From Vreelandella neptunia (GTDB taxonomy: Bacteria; Pseudomonadota; Gammaproteobacteria; Pseudomonadales; Halomonadaceae), in the NCBI RefSeq assembly GCF_022489065.1, contig NZ_JAKVTW010000008.1, positions 111,630 to 175,629 of the forward strand: 64,000 bases of DNA, in the 5' to 3' direction. Below the pieces are notes generated by a model. It ran no database searches and was not told where the DNA came from. It saw only the letters and a list, made by a program, of their open reading frames with translations. The position numbers and the translations under genes were made by a program. This document shows, piece by piece, positions 8,962-16,923 of the stretch; within the stretch, counting starts at the first letter, position 1; every line of letters begins with the position of its first letter.

Positions 8962-10227
8962 TTAACTCCTGGCAAAATTTTTATCAACGTATATTTCTTT
9001 TTCAAGCGATCTTACAATCAAATAGTCATTTTTAATAACTTCCGTATCGGTATGAGAAAGGACAACAAACCCAAGGTCTAAACTCGAAAACAAATCGCTA
9101 GTTGCATTCACTTCATCTCCTTCTTTAATATTTACACGCATATCAAAAAAACTATCTAACTTTTTCAATTTCTCCAATTTTTGCAATCCAAATATATAAC
9201 AATCATTTTCACAAATAAAAAAAACAACTATCATCTGGCACTTTAAATCATATTTTTTATCTGATAATTCCCCATTAATATAAGATTGAACTATCCTCTC
9301 GATTTGGCTATCACCCACCGCTTTTTTTGAGTATTTTGGATGTCCTCCACCATGCGGTCTCGCACCAATTTCAATTAATTTAGGACCATCATCAGTCATC
9401 ATTATTTCAATATGACTTACACCAAACATAATACCTAAAGCATCCAATACATTAGTTGCATAATTTATAATTATTTCACAATCTTTAAAATCAAGCGATA
9501 ACCAACGCATTGATTCATATATACCGATCACACCATTTATTTGAACTTTATTATATAAACAAATACTACAAATTGAGTGTTTACCAGCATAAGTTATAAC
9601 ATCAACAGCATATTCTTTACCTGTTAAAAATTCTTGAATCATCAAACTAGTATTTTTTCTCCCCAGGCGATTATTAACACCAATCATTTTATTAAATATA
9701 GCTTCCCAGCCAACTCCATTTTTAACTAATGTAACACTATCGGTACTAGCACTTGCGGGCGGTTTTATTATTAAATCTTTACCTTGCAGTTTTTCGAAAA
9801 CGATCCATTCATGTATTTCTGTTATTGAATTACTGCAAATCTGTTTCATATTAGGTAAATTTGCATTTGTTATAGCCTTATTCATTTCACCCTTGTGCCA
9901 TCTCGACATTGCTAATTCAGCAGAATTAGAACGGTCTGGTAAAATTTTGGGTGCAATCAATTCAGCAATTTTAACCCCACTTTCGCAGCCAGTCAGAATC
10001 GCAATTGGGTCGAATTTCCTTAATAAATGTATTAATTCGATTTCACTGTAAGAATCAAAGTAATATGTAATGGCGTAATCATTTGGTATAAAAGATTTTG
10101 AATAAACATCAGGAGGTTTTTCAGAGCTCAAAACAGCTATAGGTTGTATATTATTTTTTTTTAGAATATCAGCATATAGCGCTCCGGAAGAGTAAGGGTC
10201 GACTATAATTATATATTTATCCTTCAT
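8962..10227 (-). CDS. ATP-grasp ligase, possible L-amino acid ligase
   Basis: Protein of 421 residues. It has an N-terminal Rossmann-like pre-ATP-grasp part (YIIIVDPYSSGALYADIL) and an ATP-grasp core: the ATP-binding Lys in DLIIKPPASASTDS, the MIQEFLTGKEYAVDV strand, and the Mg-binding region HIEI...LIEIGARPHGGG. This pattern is shared with carboxylate-amine ligases such as the BacD/carnosine synthase group, which join amino acids through an acyl phosphate. Start ATG 10227 has GGAG 9 bases upstream; a TTG at 10242 is not needed. It follows the Rieske gene by 27 bases. Likely role: joining the operon product to an amino acid, peptide or amine (inference). Confidence 0.85.
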   Translation of the reverse strand: MKDKYIIIVDPYSSGALYADILKKNNIQPIAVLSSEKPPDVYSKSFIPNDYAITYYFDSYSEIELIHLLRKFDPIAILTGCESGVKIAELIAPKILPDRSNSAELAMSRWHKGEMNKAITNANLPNMKQICSNSITEIHEWIVFEKLQGKDLIIKPPASASTDSVTLVKNGVGWEAIFNKMIGVNNRLGRKNTSLMIQEFLTGKEYAVDVITYAGKHSICSICLYNKVQINGVIGIYESMRWLSLDFKDCEIIINYATNVLDALGIMFGVSHIEIMMTDDGPKLIEIGARPHGGGHPKYSKKAVGDSQIERIVQSYINGELSDKKYDLKCQMIVVFFICENDCYIFGLQKLEKLKKLDSFFDMRVNIKEGDEVNATSDLFSSLDLGFVVLSHTDTEVIKNDYLIVRSLEKEIYVDKNFARS

Positions 10228-10254
10228 GTTAAAAATCTCCAAATTTGCAGTAAT

Positions 10255-10575
10255 TTAGGATAAAATTTTGACAGGCCAAGGCACATCAAAAACTTGGTTA
10301 TTAACCATTTTTAATATGCCTGTACTTGAAATATATACCGCACAGATATAATCGATTTTTTTTCTATTTCTAATTTTATGATCATGCCATGGACACCGGT
10401 CAACATTTTGCTCATCTTTATAGCATAAGTGGATAGGCCCACCTCTGTGTTTGCATTTATCATTGAATATTTCTATGCCTATTAAACTAATATCAATAAT
10501 AGCGCGTTTACTTTCCGACGGCATTGTGATCAAAATTTTTGCAGGTCTATTTAAATTTAAATATTTCACGTCCAT
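10255..10575 (-). CDS. Small Rieske [2Fe-2S] protein
   Basis: A single-domain protein of 106 residues with the Rieske ligand pattern C41-x-H43 ... C61-x2-H64 (CKH and CPWH), with 17 residues between H43 and C61. It could carry electrons to, or be a partner of, the non-haem iron enzymes in the operon. The start ATG at 10575 has GGAG upstream and overlaps the last 10 bases of the SznF-like gene, implying translational coupling and stoichiometric expression with it. No catalytic oxygenase domain is attached, so it is a ferredoxin-like component rather than a full Rieske oxygenase. Confidence 0.85.
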   Translation of the reverse strand: MDVKYLNLNRPAKILITMPSESKRAIIDISLIGIEIFNDKCKHRGGPIHLCYKDEQNVDRCPWHDHKIRNRKKIDYICAVYISSTGILKMVNNQVFDVPWPVKILS

Positions 10576-11999
10576 TTTTTTATATCTCCAATACTGTATA
10601 TTTCGTATTCGCAATTTTCAGAATTTATTAAAGCTCCATGAAGTCTATTGCGTTCAATAACAATACCATCACCTTCTTTAAGTATGGTTGATTGCTTAAA
10701 TCCATTAAGGAACTCCATTTCCCCAGACACAATATGGCATAGTTCGTCACCATCATGGCTATGGGTAATAGATAATTCATTGATAGGCTCATCCAAAAAT
10801 GCCATATCAATATTTCCTTTTTCAAACTGAGATTTTACTTTAGTAAAAATTTGATTATGTAATTCTTTATTATTATCAGATTTGTCTTTCCATTGAATTT
10901 GTTTAACAAAATCTTCTTCTGCAATATTTCCAATAAATTTAGCTTGCTCGAATCCCTTTACAATTTCGCAAGCAGCGAAATCTCCATACTTTCTTATTGC
11001 AGGTAAAACTAAGCTCTCTAAAACCATTCGACTATGGTCCACATCAATATGGCAATGTTCATTAAAATACTTAACATCTAAATTTGGAATGGCTTGTTTT
11101 AATACTTTTTTCCAAACCTCGCAGCTTTTTATAAAGCTTGTTTCTGCTAAAAATATTGCACCTAGGTACTTAAAAAAATTACATTTATTACGTGTGATAC
11201 AATTATAGTAATTCGCTAACAATAGGCTACCATTTAAATAGTATTGCCAATATTTATGCGGCTCTGGATCTAGATTTGCCGATATCATTGTTTGCTGGTA
11301 TAAACTTGAATGTTTTTTCTCGTGTTCTCCATAGCCCAACTCGTCTATAATAACTTTAAATAAAGAAGATGCTAACTCGCCATAATTACCAGAAGTGTAT
11401 CGTGCCATTGGGCTTGATTCTATTAGAAAATCTGGAGCTAGTTGAACAAGCCAATCTTTAGCTGCAGCTTCAGGATTTTTAGAATTCCTTATCGCTTCCG
11501 CTGATGGTAAATCTTTAATTTCGCTTGCTTCTTGTATAAACGACATGAAATATTTATAAACCGAAACTTCTGACCAATTTTGGGAAATTAAAATCTCTTT
11601 ATCTAAAAAATCAAATAAATATTTTTCTAAAAAGGGCATTGCTAAATAAGCTTGAGCAGATTTTTCGCCGCTATATCTTTCTTTAAAGTCTTCAGGGTTG
11701 AATTTTGTTGTTGGTAACATTAAAAAATCTACTTCATTCATCGCAAATAAAATTCTATTTGCAGCAAAAACCTTATATGTTTTAATTTCATCTAGATTCG
11801 CAGGAACTGAAAAATCTAAGAATTTAGCAATATGAGGCCTAATCCTTCTTCCATAAAAATCTTTTTCATATCTGAATTCATTATCTGCAAATAAATATGA
11901 GCTACAATAACTAAGTATTGCGTCACGGCAAAGGTCGGTATTTTGACATGAAAAATCTTCAGTAATTCTATTTTCTTTAATATTAAGTTTAGAGTTCAT
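10566..11999 (-). CDS. SznF-like N-nitrosating enzyme: heme-oxygenase-like diiron domain plus C-terminal cupin
   Basis: The 477-residue protein has an all-helical heme-oxygenase-like diiron (HDO, PF14518-type) domain at about residues 100-340 and a cupin at about 400-475, the architecture of SznF/StzF from streptozotocin biosynthesis. Putative diiron ligands are E194 (IESSPMAR), E220 and H230 (DELGYGEHEKKH), H315, D319 and H322 (EHCHIDVDH). Cupin iron ligands are H413, H415 (THSHDGDE) and H454 (RNRLHG). The separations (26, 10, 4, 3; and 2, 39) equal those I recall for SznF E189/E215/H225/H311/D315/H318 and H407/H409/H448. In SznF the HDO domain N-hydroxylates N-omega-methyl-arginine twice and the cupin rearranges it to an N-nitrosourea. 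ATG 11999 has AGGAG six bases upstream and overlaps the upstream methyltransferase gene by 11 bases. The actual substrate here is unproven. Confidence 0.88.
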   Translation of the reverse strand: MNSKLNIKENRITEDFSCQNTDLCRDAILSYCSSYLFADNEFRYEKDFYGRRIRPHIAKFLDFSVPANLDEIKTYKVFAANRILFAMNEVDFLMLPTTKFNPEDFKERYSGEKSAQAYLAMPFLEKYLFDFLDKEILISQNWSEVSVYKYFMSFIQEASEIKDLPSAEAIRNSKNPEAAAKDWLVQLAPDFLIESSPMARYTSGNYGELASSLFKVIIDELGYGEHEKKHSSLYQQTMISANLDPEPHKYWQYYLNGSLLLANYYNCITRNKCNFFKYLGAIFLAETSFIKSCEVWKKVLKQAIPNLDVKYFNEHCHIDVDHSRMVLESLVLPAIRKYGDFAACEIVKGFEQAKFIGNIAEEDFVKQIQWKDKSDNNKELHNQIFTKVKSQFEKGNIDMAFLDEPINELSITHSHDGDELCHIVSGEMEFLNGFKQSTILKEGDGIVIERNRLHGALINSENCEYEIYSIGDIKKWT

Positions 12000-12936
12000 T
12001 TCGCTCTCCTTGTATAGTTAGATCAACATAACCTAGCTCATTAATTTCAATCTGATAATGATTACCGGCGACTAGTTCAATCGAGTGTAAAAATGGGTGA
12101 AATGCTTGATGCCAGTGACTATTATCTCTTACATCATTAGTTACAGAATGTTCACCAAATTTGGCATGGAAATAAGTAATTAATCCATGGCAAATTCCAC
12201 TTCTATAGGCTTTTATTTTAATTTTTCTACTTTGCCTAAAATCATTTTTATAATCGTATGAACCTATTTCAACTATATCAGTTAAAGTTCTTGCTTTATA
12301 AGCATTATATTTAACCGGAAAATATGAAACAGTTGAGTATTGATTGATTAATTCTAAGTCTAAATTCGCACCCATTTTTTCGTTATTAGCTATATTTTGT
12401 TCTTTGATATCTTGTGAATCAATCAAAAATCCATACTGCTTTATTATATCGGGTAAAATAACAGTTTTCTCAGTCATGATTTTTTTGATATCTACTGATA
12501 CTTGTTCGTAGCCTTCCCCTATTATTCCGCATTCTAAAGTTTCGGTAAAAATCACATCAGGTGTTATTTTTAAAATTTTGCTATCTATCAAATCAGTACT
12601 GCTCATATTGAAGACAGTTATTTTACTTTCTAAGTTATTTTTTTTTATATTTTGCTCAGCAATATCACATAATTGTTTATCCATTTCGCATGTATAAACA
12701 TGTTCAGCTCCGCACTTAGCGAAATACATAGCAACTAAGCCCGCACCAGTACCAATTTCTAATACATTTTTGTTTTTTAAATTTAGTGATTTAATTGCGC
12801 TATAGATTGCTTCGTTCCTTGATTTATCATTCATCATAGCGTAATGCCATGCTGGGAATTTTCTTTTATTATTATAGAGTAATTTCTTTTCATTTAAGTT
12901 TGAAGAATACCAGTCACTGCAGTTTGCTAATTTCAT
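11989..12936 (-). CDS. PRMT-like SAM methyltransferase, probable free-arginine N-methyltransferase (SznE-like)
   Basis: Protein of 315 residues with the class I SAM fold typical of protein arginine methyltransferases: HYAMMNDKSRNEAI at the N terminus, motif I VLEIGTGAG (58-66), acidic post-I E84, and the double-E loop TETLECGIIGEG, with E132 and E141 nine residues apart as in PRMT1. SznE/StzE, a PRMT-like enzyme, makes N-omega-methyl-L-arginine for SznF/StzF. The direct 11-base overlap with the SznF-like gene supports the same substrate relay. I chose ATG 12936 (GAGG upstream) over a GTG at 12948. A peptidyl-arginine methyltransferase is less likely in this operon. Confidence 0.87.
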   Translation of the reverse strand: MKLANCSDWYSSNLNEKKLLYNNKRKFPAWHYAMMNDKSRNEAIYSAIKSLNLKNKNVLEIGTGAGLVAMYFAKCGAEHVYTCEMDKQLCDIAEQNIKKNNLESKITVFNMSSTDLIDSKILKITPDVIFTETLECGIIGEGYEQVSVDIKKIMTEKTVILPDIIKQYGFLIDSQDIKEQNIANNEKMGANLDLELINQYSTVSYFPVKYNAYKARTLTDIVEIGSYDYKNDFRQSRKIKIKAYRSGICHGLITYFHAKFGEHSVTNDVRDNSHWHQAFHPFLHSIELVAGNHYQIEINELGYVDLTIQGERNEL

Positions 12937-12950
12937 AACAGACCTCACAT

Positions 12951-13655
12951 TTAGCTTGCATCATGGAATATAATACCCAATGTGTACCTTTCTCCATCTT
13001 TAACTTCGCTTACGCCATGCCTCATTTTAACTTTGTAGCTTCCTTTCTTGCCATTAACAGGTCTTTCATTAACAGCGAAAACAATTGCATCCCCCTTTTG
13101 CATACTTATTACGTTTGCTTTGCTTTGCATTCTTGGTCTTTGTTCTGTTAATACAAGTTCTCCACCCTCATAGTCGTTGATGCTGTCTGCAAGCTGAATT
13201 ACTACTTGAAAAGGAAAATAAATATCTCCATATAGATCTTGATGCAAACAATTAAAATCTCCTTTTTTATATTTCAAAATTAGGGGAGTCGGCCTCTTTT
13301 GTCCGTTTTTATGGCATATTTCTAAAAATTGAGGATATGCTTCTGGAAAAAGCTCCTCTTTCCTCATTTTAACTTGCCATACATTAGCTATATTCACGAG
13401 TTTTTCGTATAAATATTTTCTTGCTTTTTCAACTTCTTTCGGCAACGGATAATCTAAATATTTGTACTCGCCCTTTCCAAAATTATACCTTTCCATAACT
13501 ATCTTATTTCTAAAATAAGAATCAACTTGGTATAGGTTTTTGATTTTATCGCATGTGTGTTTACTAAAAATATTTTTTATAACAAAAAAACCTTTCTCTT
13601 CCAGTCCAAGGTAAGCTTCATCCCAGTTTACTTCTATTTTTTTTTCTTTATTCAT
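12951..13655 (-). CDS. 2-oxoglutarate/Fe(II) oxygenase, PF09859 (COG3826) type
   Basis: Protein of 234 residues. Iron ligands are H138 and D140 in CLHQDLYGD and H213 in MRHGVS; R223 in GERYTLGIIFHDA is the candidate 2-oxoglutarate anchor. The stretch GGELVLTEQRPRMQSKA is highly characteristic of the family annotated as prolyl-hydroxylase-like 2OG oxygenases, for which a role in damaged-DNA oxidation has been predicted but not, to my knowledge, shown. In this operon it may hydroxylate an amino acid precursor or act in alkylation defence. It sits one base after the stop of the CysK-like gene. Confidence 0.85.
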   Translation of the reverse strand: MNKEKKIEVNWDEAYLGLEEKGFFVIKNIFSKHTCDKIKNLYQVDSYFRNKIVMERYNFGKGEYKYLDYPLPKEVEKARKYLYEKLVNIANVWQVKMRKEELFPEAYPQFLEICHKNGQKRPTPLILKYKKGDFNCLHQDLYGDIYFPFQVVIQLADSINDYEGGELVLTEQRPRMQSKANVISMQKGDAIVFAVNERPVNGKKGSYKVKMRHGVSEVKDGERYTLGIIFHDAS

Positions 13656-13656
13656 A

Positions 13657-14655
13657 TTAAGTCTCTTCTGTAGTTAAATTATAAAGAGGTGTGCTTAAAT
13701 ATTTAAAACCTGTATCAGGAAATATAGTTACTACAATAGAATCTTCAGGCATTTTAGCAGCAATATTAAATGCAGCCGCTAAATTAGCGCCGGATGATGG
13801 TCCTGCAAATATGGATTCTGTTTCGGATAGTTGTCTTGCCATAGACATAGCTTCTATGGTTGAAACTTGTTCAATTGAATTAGCTAAGCTTTCATTCCAA
13901 TGCTGTACTATATAGCCAGCTCCCATACCTTCTATAGAATGTGAACCTGGCTCTCCGCCTGATAGTACAGCTGACTCTTTTGGTTCTACGGCAACGACAT
14001 TGACATTTTTATTATATTTCCGAATTTCCGTTGAAATTCCTTTTAAAGAACCACACGTCCCCACACAGTGTACTAGTGTATTTATACTTCCATTAGTTTG
14101 TTCCCATATTTCCTTACCTAAAATTTTATATCCTTCTAGCATATCGTAATTATTCATTTGATCTGGCCAGTATATATTTGGCTGCAGACTCATTTTTCTT
14201 GCCATTTCAATCATTTCCGTAAATAATTTTTTATTTATGCCTCCATCATGGCTTGGGATCATTATTAACTCTGCTCCCATTGCCCTCATGTGGTTTAGTT
14301 TTTCTAAACTAAATGCATTAGAAGTAACTATTTTAATTTTATAATTTTTGACAGCACATACTTGAGCTAGTGAAGTTCCTGTACTACCAGAGCTATACTC
14401 TATTAGCGTATCCCCCTTTTTTAACAGCCCTTTTTTTTCAGCTTCTTCTACAATTGCTAGCGCCATCCTGTCTTTCATACTTCCTGTTGGATTATATAAC
14501 TCCATTTTAGCAAATACTCTTGCCCTTTTTTGAGGGCCAATTTTTCTACTAATTTCAACTAAAGGTGTATTTCCTATTTGGTTTAGCACTCCTTTTCTTT
14601 CCGTTATTTCTAAATTTCCATATCCCATATTTACATTATTTATTTCTGAATTCAT
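13657..14655 (-). CDS. PLP-dependent cysteine-synthase-family enzyme (fold type II beta-replacement)
   Basis: First gene of the AT-rich operon, 332 residues. PLP lysine is K61 in NPTGSMKDRM; the substrate loop is SSGSTGTS (88-95) where housekeeping CysK has TSGNTG; the EPKESAVLSGG and GSHSIEGMGAGYI segments and the PLP-phosphate glycine loop CVGTCGS are present. Family members make cysteine, cystathionine or 2,3-diaminopropionate-type amino acids by beta-replacement on an activated serine. The divergent loop and the biosynthetic context argue for a dedicated amino acid building block rather than general cysteine synthesis, although the link to sulfur cannot be excluded. ATG 14655 has AGGA upstream. 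Confidence 0.88.
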   Translation of the reverse strand: MNSEINNVNMGYGNLEITERKGVLNQIGNTPLVEISRKIGPQKRARVFAKMELYNPTGSMKDRMALAIVEEAEKKGLLKKGDTLIEYSSGSTGTSLAQVCAVKNYKIKIVTSNAFSLEKLNHMRAMGAELIMIPSHDGGINKKLFTEMIEMARKMSLQPNIYWPDQMNNYDMLEGYKILGKEIWEQTNGSINTLVHCVGTCGSLKGISTEIRKYNKNVNVVAVEPKESAVLSGGEPGSHSIEGMGAGYIVQHWNESLANSIEQVSTIEAMSMARQLSETESIFAGPSSGANLAAAFNIAAKMPEDSIVVTIFPDTGFKYLSTPLYNLTTEET

Positions 14656-15002
14656 TTTCTAAGTCCTAATTTTGTTTCCGGTTATTTATTTATAGCTACC
14701 CATACTCTTCTGATCAATATTTTTTTGCTCCCAATTTATACTTTGTAATTTTTATTAGTGAGAATTAATTAAATACAAACTTGTATTGTAAGATTTTTTT
14801 TATTTTCTTACTTTTGAATTATTTTTTTTATTCTTTTTAATTATAAAAAAATAATTGATGATTTCTCGAGCTGAAAATTCATTAAATTTCAATAGCATGA
14901 TGTTATTTATCGAAAAAGCTAGTCAAATAAAGTACAACCAAATGGAATGAGGCCAACCATAATAATACTGCCGACGTCACCTCAGATTGAGTAGCGCTAC
15001 AC
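14656..15002. other. AT-rich intergenic region upstream of the nitrosation operon
   Basis: About 350 bases without a credible gene, extremely AT-rich. It must carry the minus-strand promoter of the eight-gene operon. A candidate operator at 14772-14787 is listed separately. The right boundary is the end of a decayed IS3-family element. No clear consensus sigma-70 promoter could be fixed by eye because the whole stretch is AT-rich. Confidence 0.5.
14772..14787. promoter_or_regulatory. Inverted repeat, candidate operator upstream of the operon
   Basis: AATACAA-AC-TTGTATT: perfect 7-base arms around two bases, 117 bases upstream of the first start codon. Size and symmetry fit a dimeric regulator of TetR, MarR or LuxR type. 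In AT-rich DNA chance palindromes are more common, so support is moderate. The half-site ATACAA/TTGTAT also appears, with a 3-base spacer, in front of the RND efflux genes at 33042-33058. Confidence 0.4.
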
Positions 15003-16138
15003 TTTAGAGTCCGATCCTATGTGTAAGGAGTTTGGACATGAAGAAGCGTTTCAGCGACGAACAGATCATTGGCTTCCTGGGCGAAGCAGAAGCGGGACTG
15101 CCCATCAATGAGCTATGCCGTCGGCACGGCTTCTCATAAGCCAGTTACTATCTATAGCGCAGCAAATTTTGTGGCTTGAGCGTCCCCGATGCCAAGCGAC
15201 TCTACGAGCTCGAAGCTGAAAATGTACGCTTGAAAAAGCTGCTCGCGGAGTCGCTACTGGAGATGGAGCTCACTCGTGAGACGCTGAGAAAAAAGTGGTG
15301 AGTGCCGCTGCACGCCGCGACGTGGCGCGCTGCATGGTGTCACGTGCCTAAGCGAGCGCCGGGCGTTCCGTGTCATCCGCTTGAGTTCCATTGCATTACG
15401 CTATCAAGCGGCCCCTGACCGCAACAAGGCTCTGCGTGAACGCATTGTTGCCTTGGCTCACCGGCATCGCCGCTATGGCGCATGATCTACCTGAAACTGC
15501 GTCAAGCCGGTGAACAGGTCAATCATAAGCGCTTCGAACGTCTCTACAGCGCCGCTCGATTGCAGGTGAAGCGCCGCAAGCGTAAGAAGGTGCCTACGTC
15601 TGTGCGTAAGCCCCTTGGTCGCCCTTGTGCCGCCATCCAAGTCTGGTCGATGGATTTTGTTTTTGACTGTACGGCGGAAGGCCGCGTGATAAAGAACCTC
15701 ACCGTTGTCGACGGCGCCACCCATGAAGCCATGGCTATCGTGCCTGAACGTGCCATTGGTGGGTTGTATTTAACACGGATACTTGACCATCTGGCTTTAC
15801 AACGCGGGCTCCCTGACGCCATTCGTACGGATAATGGCAAGGAATTCTGTGGGCCGGCGATGCTGGCGTGGGCTCATCTACGTGGCGTTGCCCTGTTTTT
15901 AATCGAGCCTGGAAAACCCAATCAAAACGCCTGCATCGAATCATTTAACGGGCGCTTTCGAGATGAATGCCTGAATGAACACTGGTTCACCAGCCTGCAT
16001 CACGCCAGAATCATCATCGAAGCATGGCGACGAGAATATAACGAGGAAAGACCGAAGAAAGGACTGGGCGGGTTAACCCATTCCGCCTATGCCGAGCAAC
16101 TGGCATTAAAACACGATAAAGTAACTTCAGACTCTAAA
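15003..16138 (+). mobile_element. Degenerate IS3-family insertion sequence
   Basis: Contains remnants of both orfA and orfB in the usual order. Short inverted ends are visible: TTTAGAGTC at 15003-15011 and GACTCTAAA at 16130-16138; the true ends may extend a little beyond these. The element lies between the AT-rich operon and the ada operon and is much more GC-rich than both. No clear target duplication was recognised. With stop codons in orfA and two frameshifts in orfB it cannot move by itself. Confidence 0.75.
15038..15301 (+). pseudogene. IS3-family orfA (helix-turn-helix protein), inactivated
   Basis: Reads from ATG 15038 (GTAAGGAG upstream) as MKKRFSDEQIIGFL..., the usual transposase OrfA helix-turn-helix, then meets TAA at 15137 and TAG at 15155. 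These sit where homologues have GEAS and LWRSK, so point substitutions explain both stops. The frame then continues with the leucine-zipper-like ELEAENVRLKKLLAE and ends at TGA near 15299. Confidence 0.75.
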
Positions 16139-16153
16139 CCCGGATGCAACTGA
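15298..16153 (+). pseudogene. IS3-family orfB (DDE integrase), two frameshifts
   Basis: The coding trace begins as VVSAAARRDVARCMVSR, shifts frame near 15353 to LSERRAFRVIRLSS..., and shifts again near 15480, where TATGGC runs into GCATGATC, probably because four bases (expected reading YGYRM) were lost. From 15482 to 16153 the rve domain is open: first Asp in SMDF, second in TDNGKEF, and Glu in ACIESFNGRF. The catalytic triad survives but the N-terminal part is broken. Confidence 0.75.
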
Positions 16154-16293
16154 GAAAGGGTGGCGTCGCCGCTAGGATCGAGTAAAAAAAACACATCTCC
16201 ATACCTTTTAGTTACTTATCCTCAAATTAACATCATAAACTCGATCAGTTTTTCAGCCAGTTTTGGCTCACGGAAATCTCTCGCAGAAAAAGC

Positions 16294-16680
16294 ATGCAAA
16301 CCGAAGAACAGACCATTGTCGCTCTCAAAGCTCATGAGGCAGATGCCAAGGTAGAGGACCTGTGCCGCAAGAAAGGCGTTTCCTTTGGTACCTTCTACAA
16401 CTGACTCAGCAAATATATCGAACTGAAAGGGAATGATGATAAGCGGTTTGGATCGCTTGAAACGGAGAACAATAAGTTACAAAAGCTTCTGGCTTAAAAG
16501 CTCCTAGATGTTGAGGTCTAGTAGGCTCCGAAACGCATGCCTAAACTGTCATTGGTTTAGAACTGTTGTTGAGATGAAAGCGATAAATGATACGTTATTA
16601 AACTATTATAATCACGCTCGCCCTCAGAGTTAAAGCAATCACCTACCGCCCGTTGAGTATGCTCAATGAGGTGACTCTCA
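16294..16680 (+). pseudogene. Remnant of a second IS3-family transposase
   Basis: ATG 16294 opens an OrfA-like reading MQTEEQTIVALKAHEA, continuing with DLCRKKGVSFGTFYN, which ends at TGA 16402 where the family has Trp, resumes to ETENNKLQKLLA, and stops at 16495. About 100 bases later the trace LNYYNHARPQS, then PVEYAQ, matches the extreme C terminus of an OrfB. The middle of the element is deleted. The rest of 16154-16923 shows no intact gene. Confidence 0.6.
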
Positions 16681-16923
16681 TTGATCGAGCTGACCTCATA
16701 CAGAGTCAAGATCATCTTATTTCTGCCCATCAAGTACTTTATGTTACGACTGCATGAATAGCTTTAGCAATTTTACTTTGGATCAACCCATTAATTATTT
16801 TAAAAATAAATCTTTAAAAATCAATATGTTATTAAAATAAAAATATGATAGCAAGAAACGGGTTTTTTTCTTCATGGCCTTGCGTAAATACTATTGCTGG
16901 GAAGCAAGAAAATAGGAGCTATC

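Noticed and set aside
10566..11999. Call as plain heme oxygenase or TenA/PqqC protein
   Set aside because: The extra cupin domain and the full set of six diiron ligands fit the HDO/SznF architecture, not haem-degrading enzymes.
11989..12936. Ribosomal protein L11 methyltransferase (PrmA)
   Set aside because: The HYAMMND N-terminal motif and the double-E loop with nine-residue spacing are PRMT features absent in PrmA.
12963..13151. Plus-strand frame inside the PF09859-type oxygenase gene
   Set aside because: Shadow ORF; the minus strand has clear catalytic motifs.
13657..14655. Call as siderophore-type SbnA or housekeeping CysK
   Set aside because: No SbnB or other siderophore genes are nearby, and the substrate loop differs from CysK; left as family-level.
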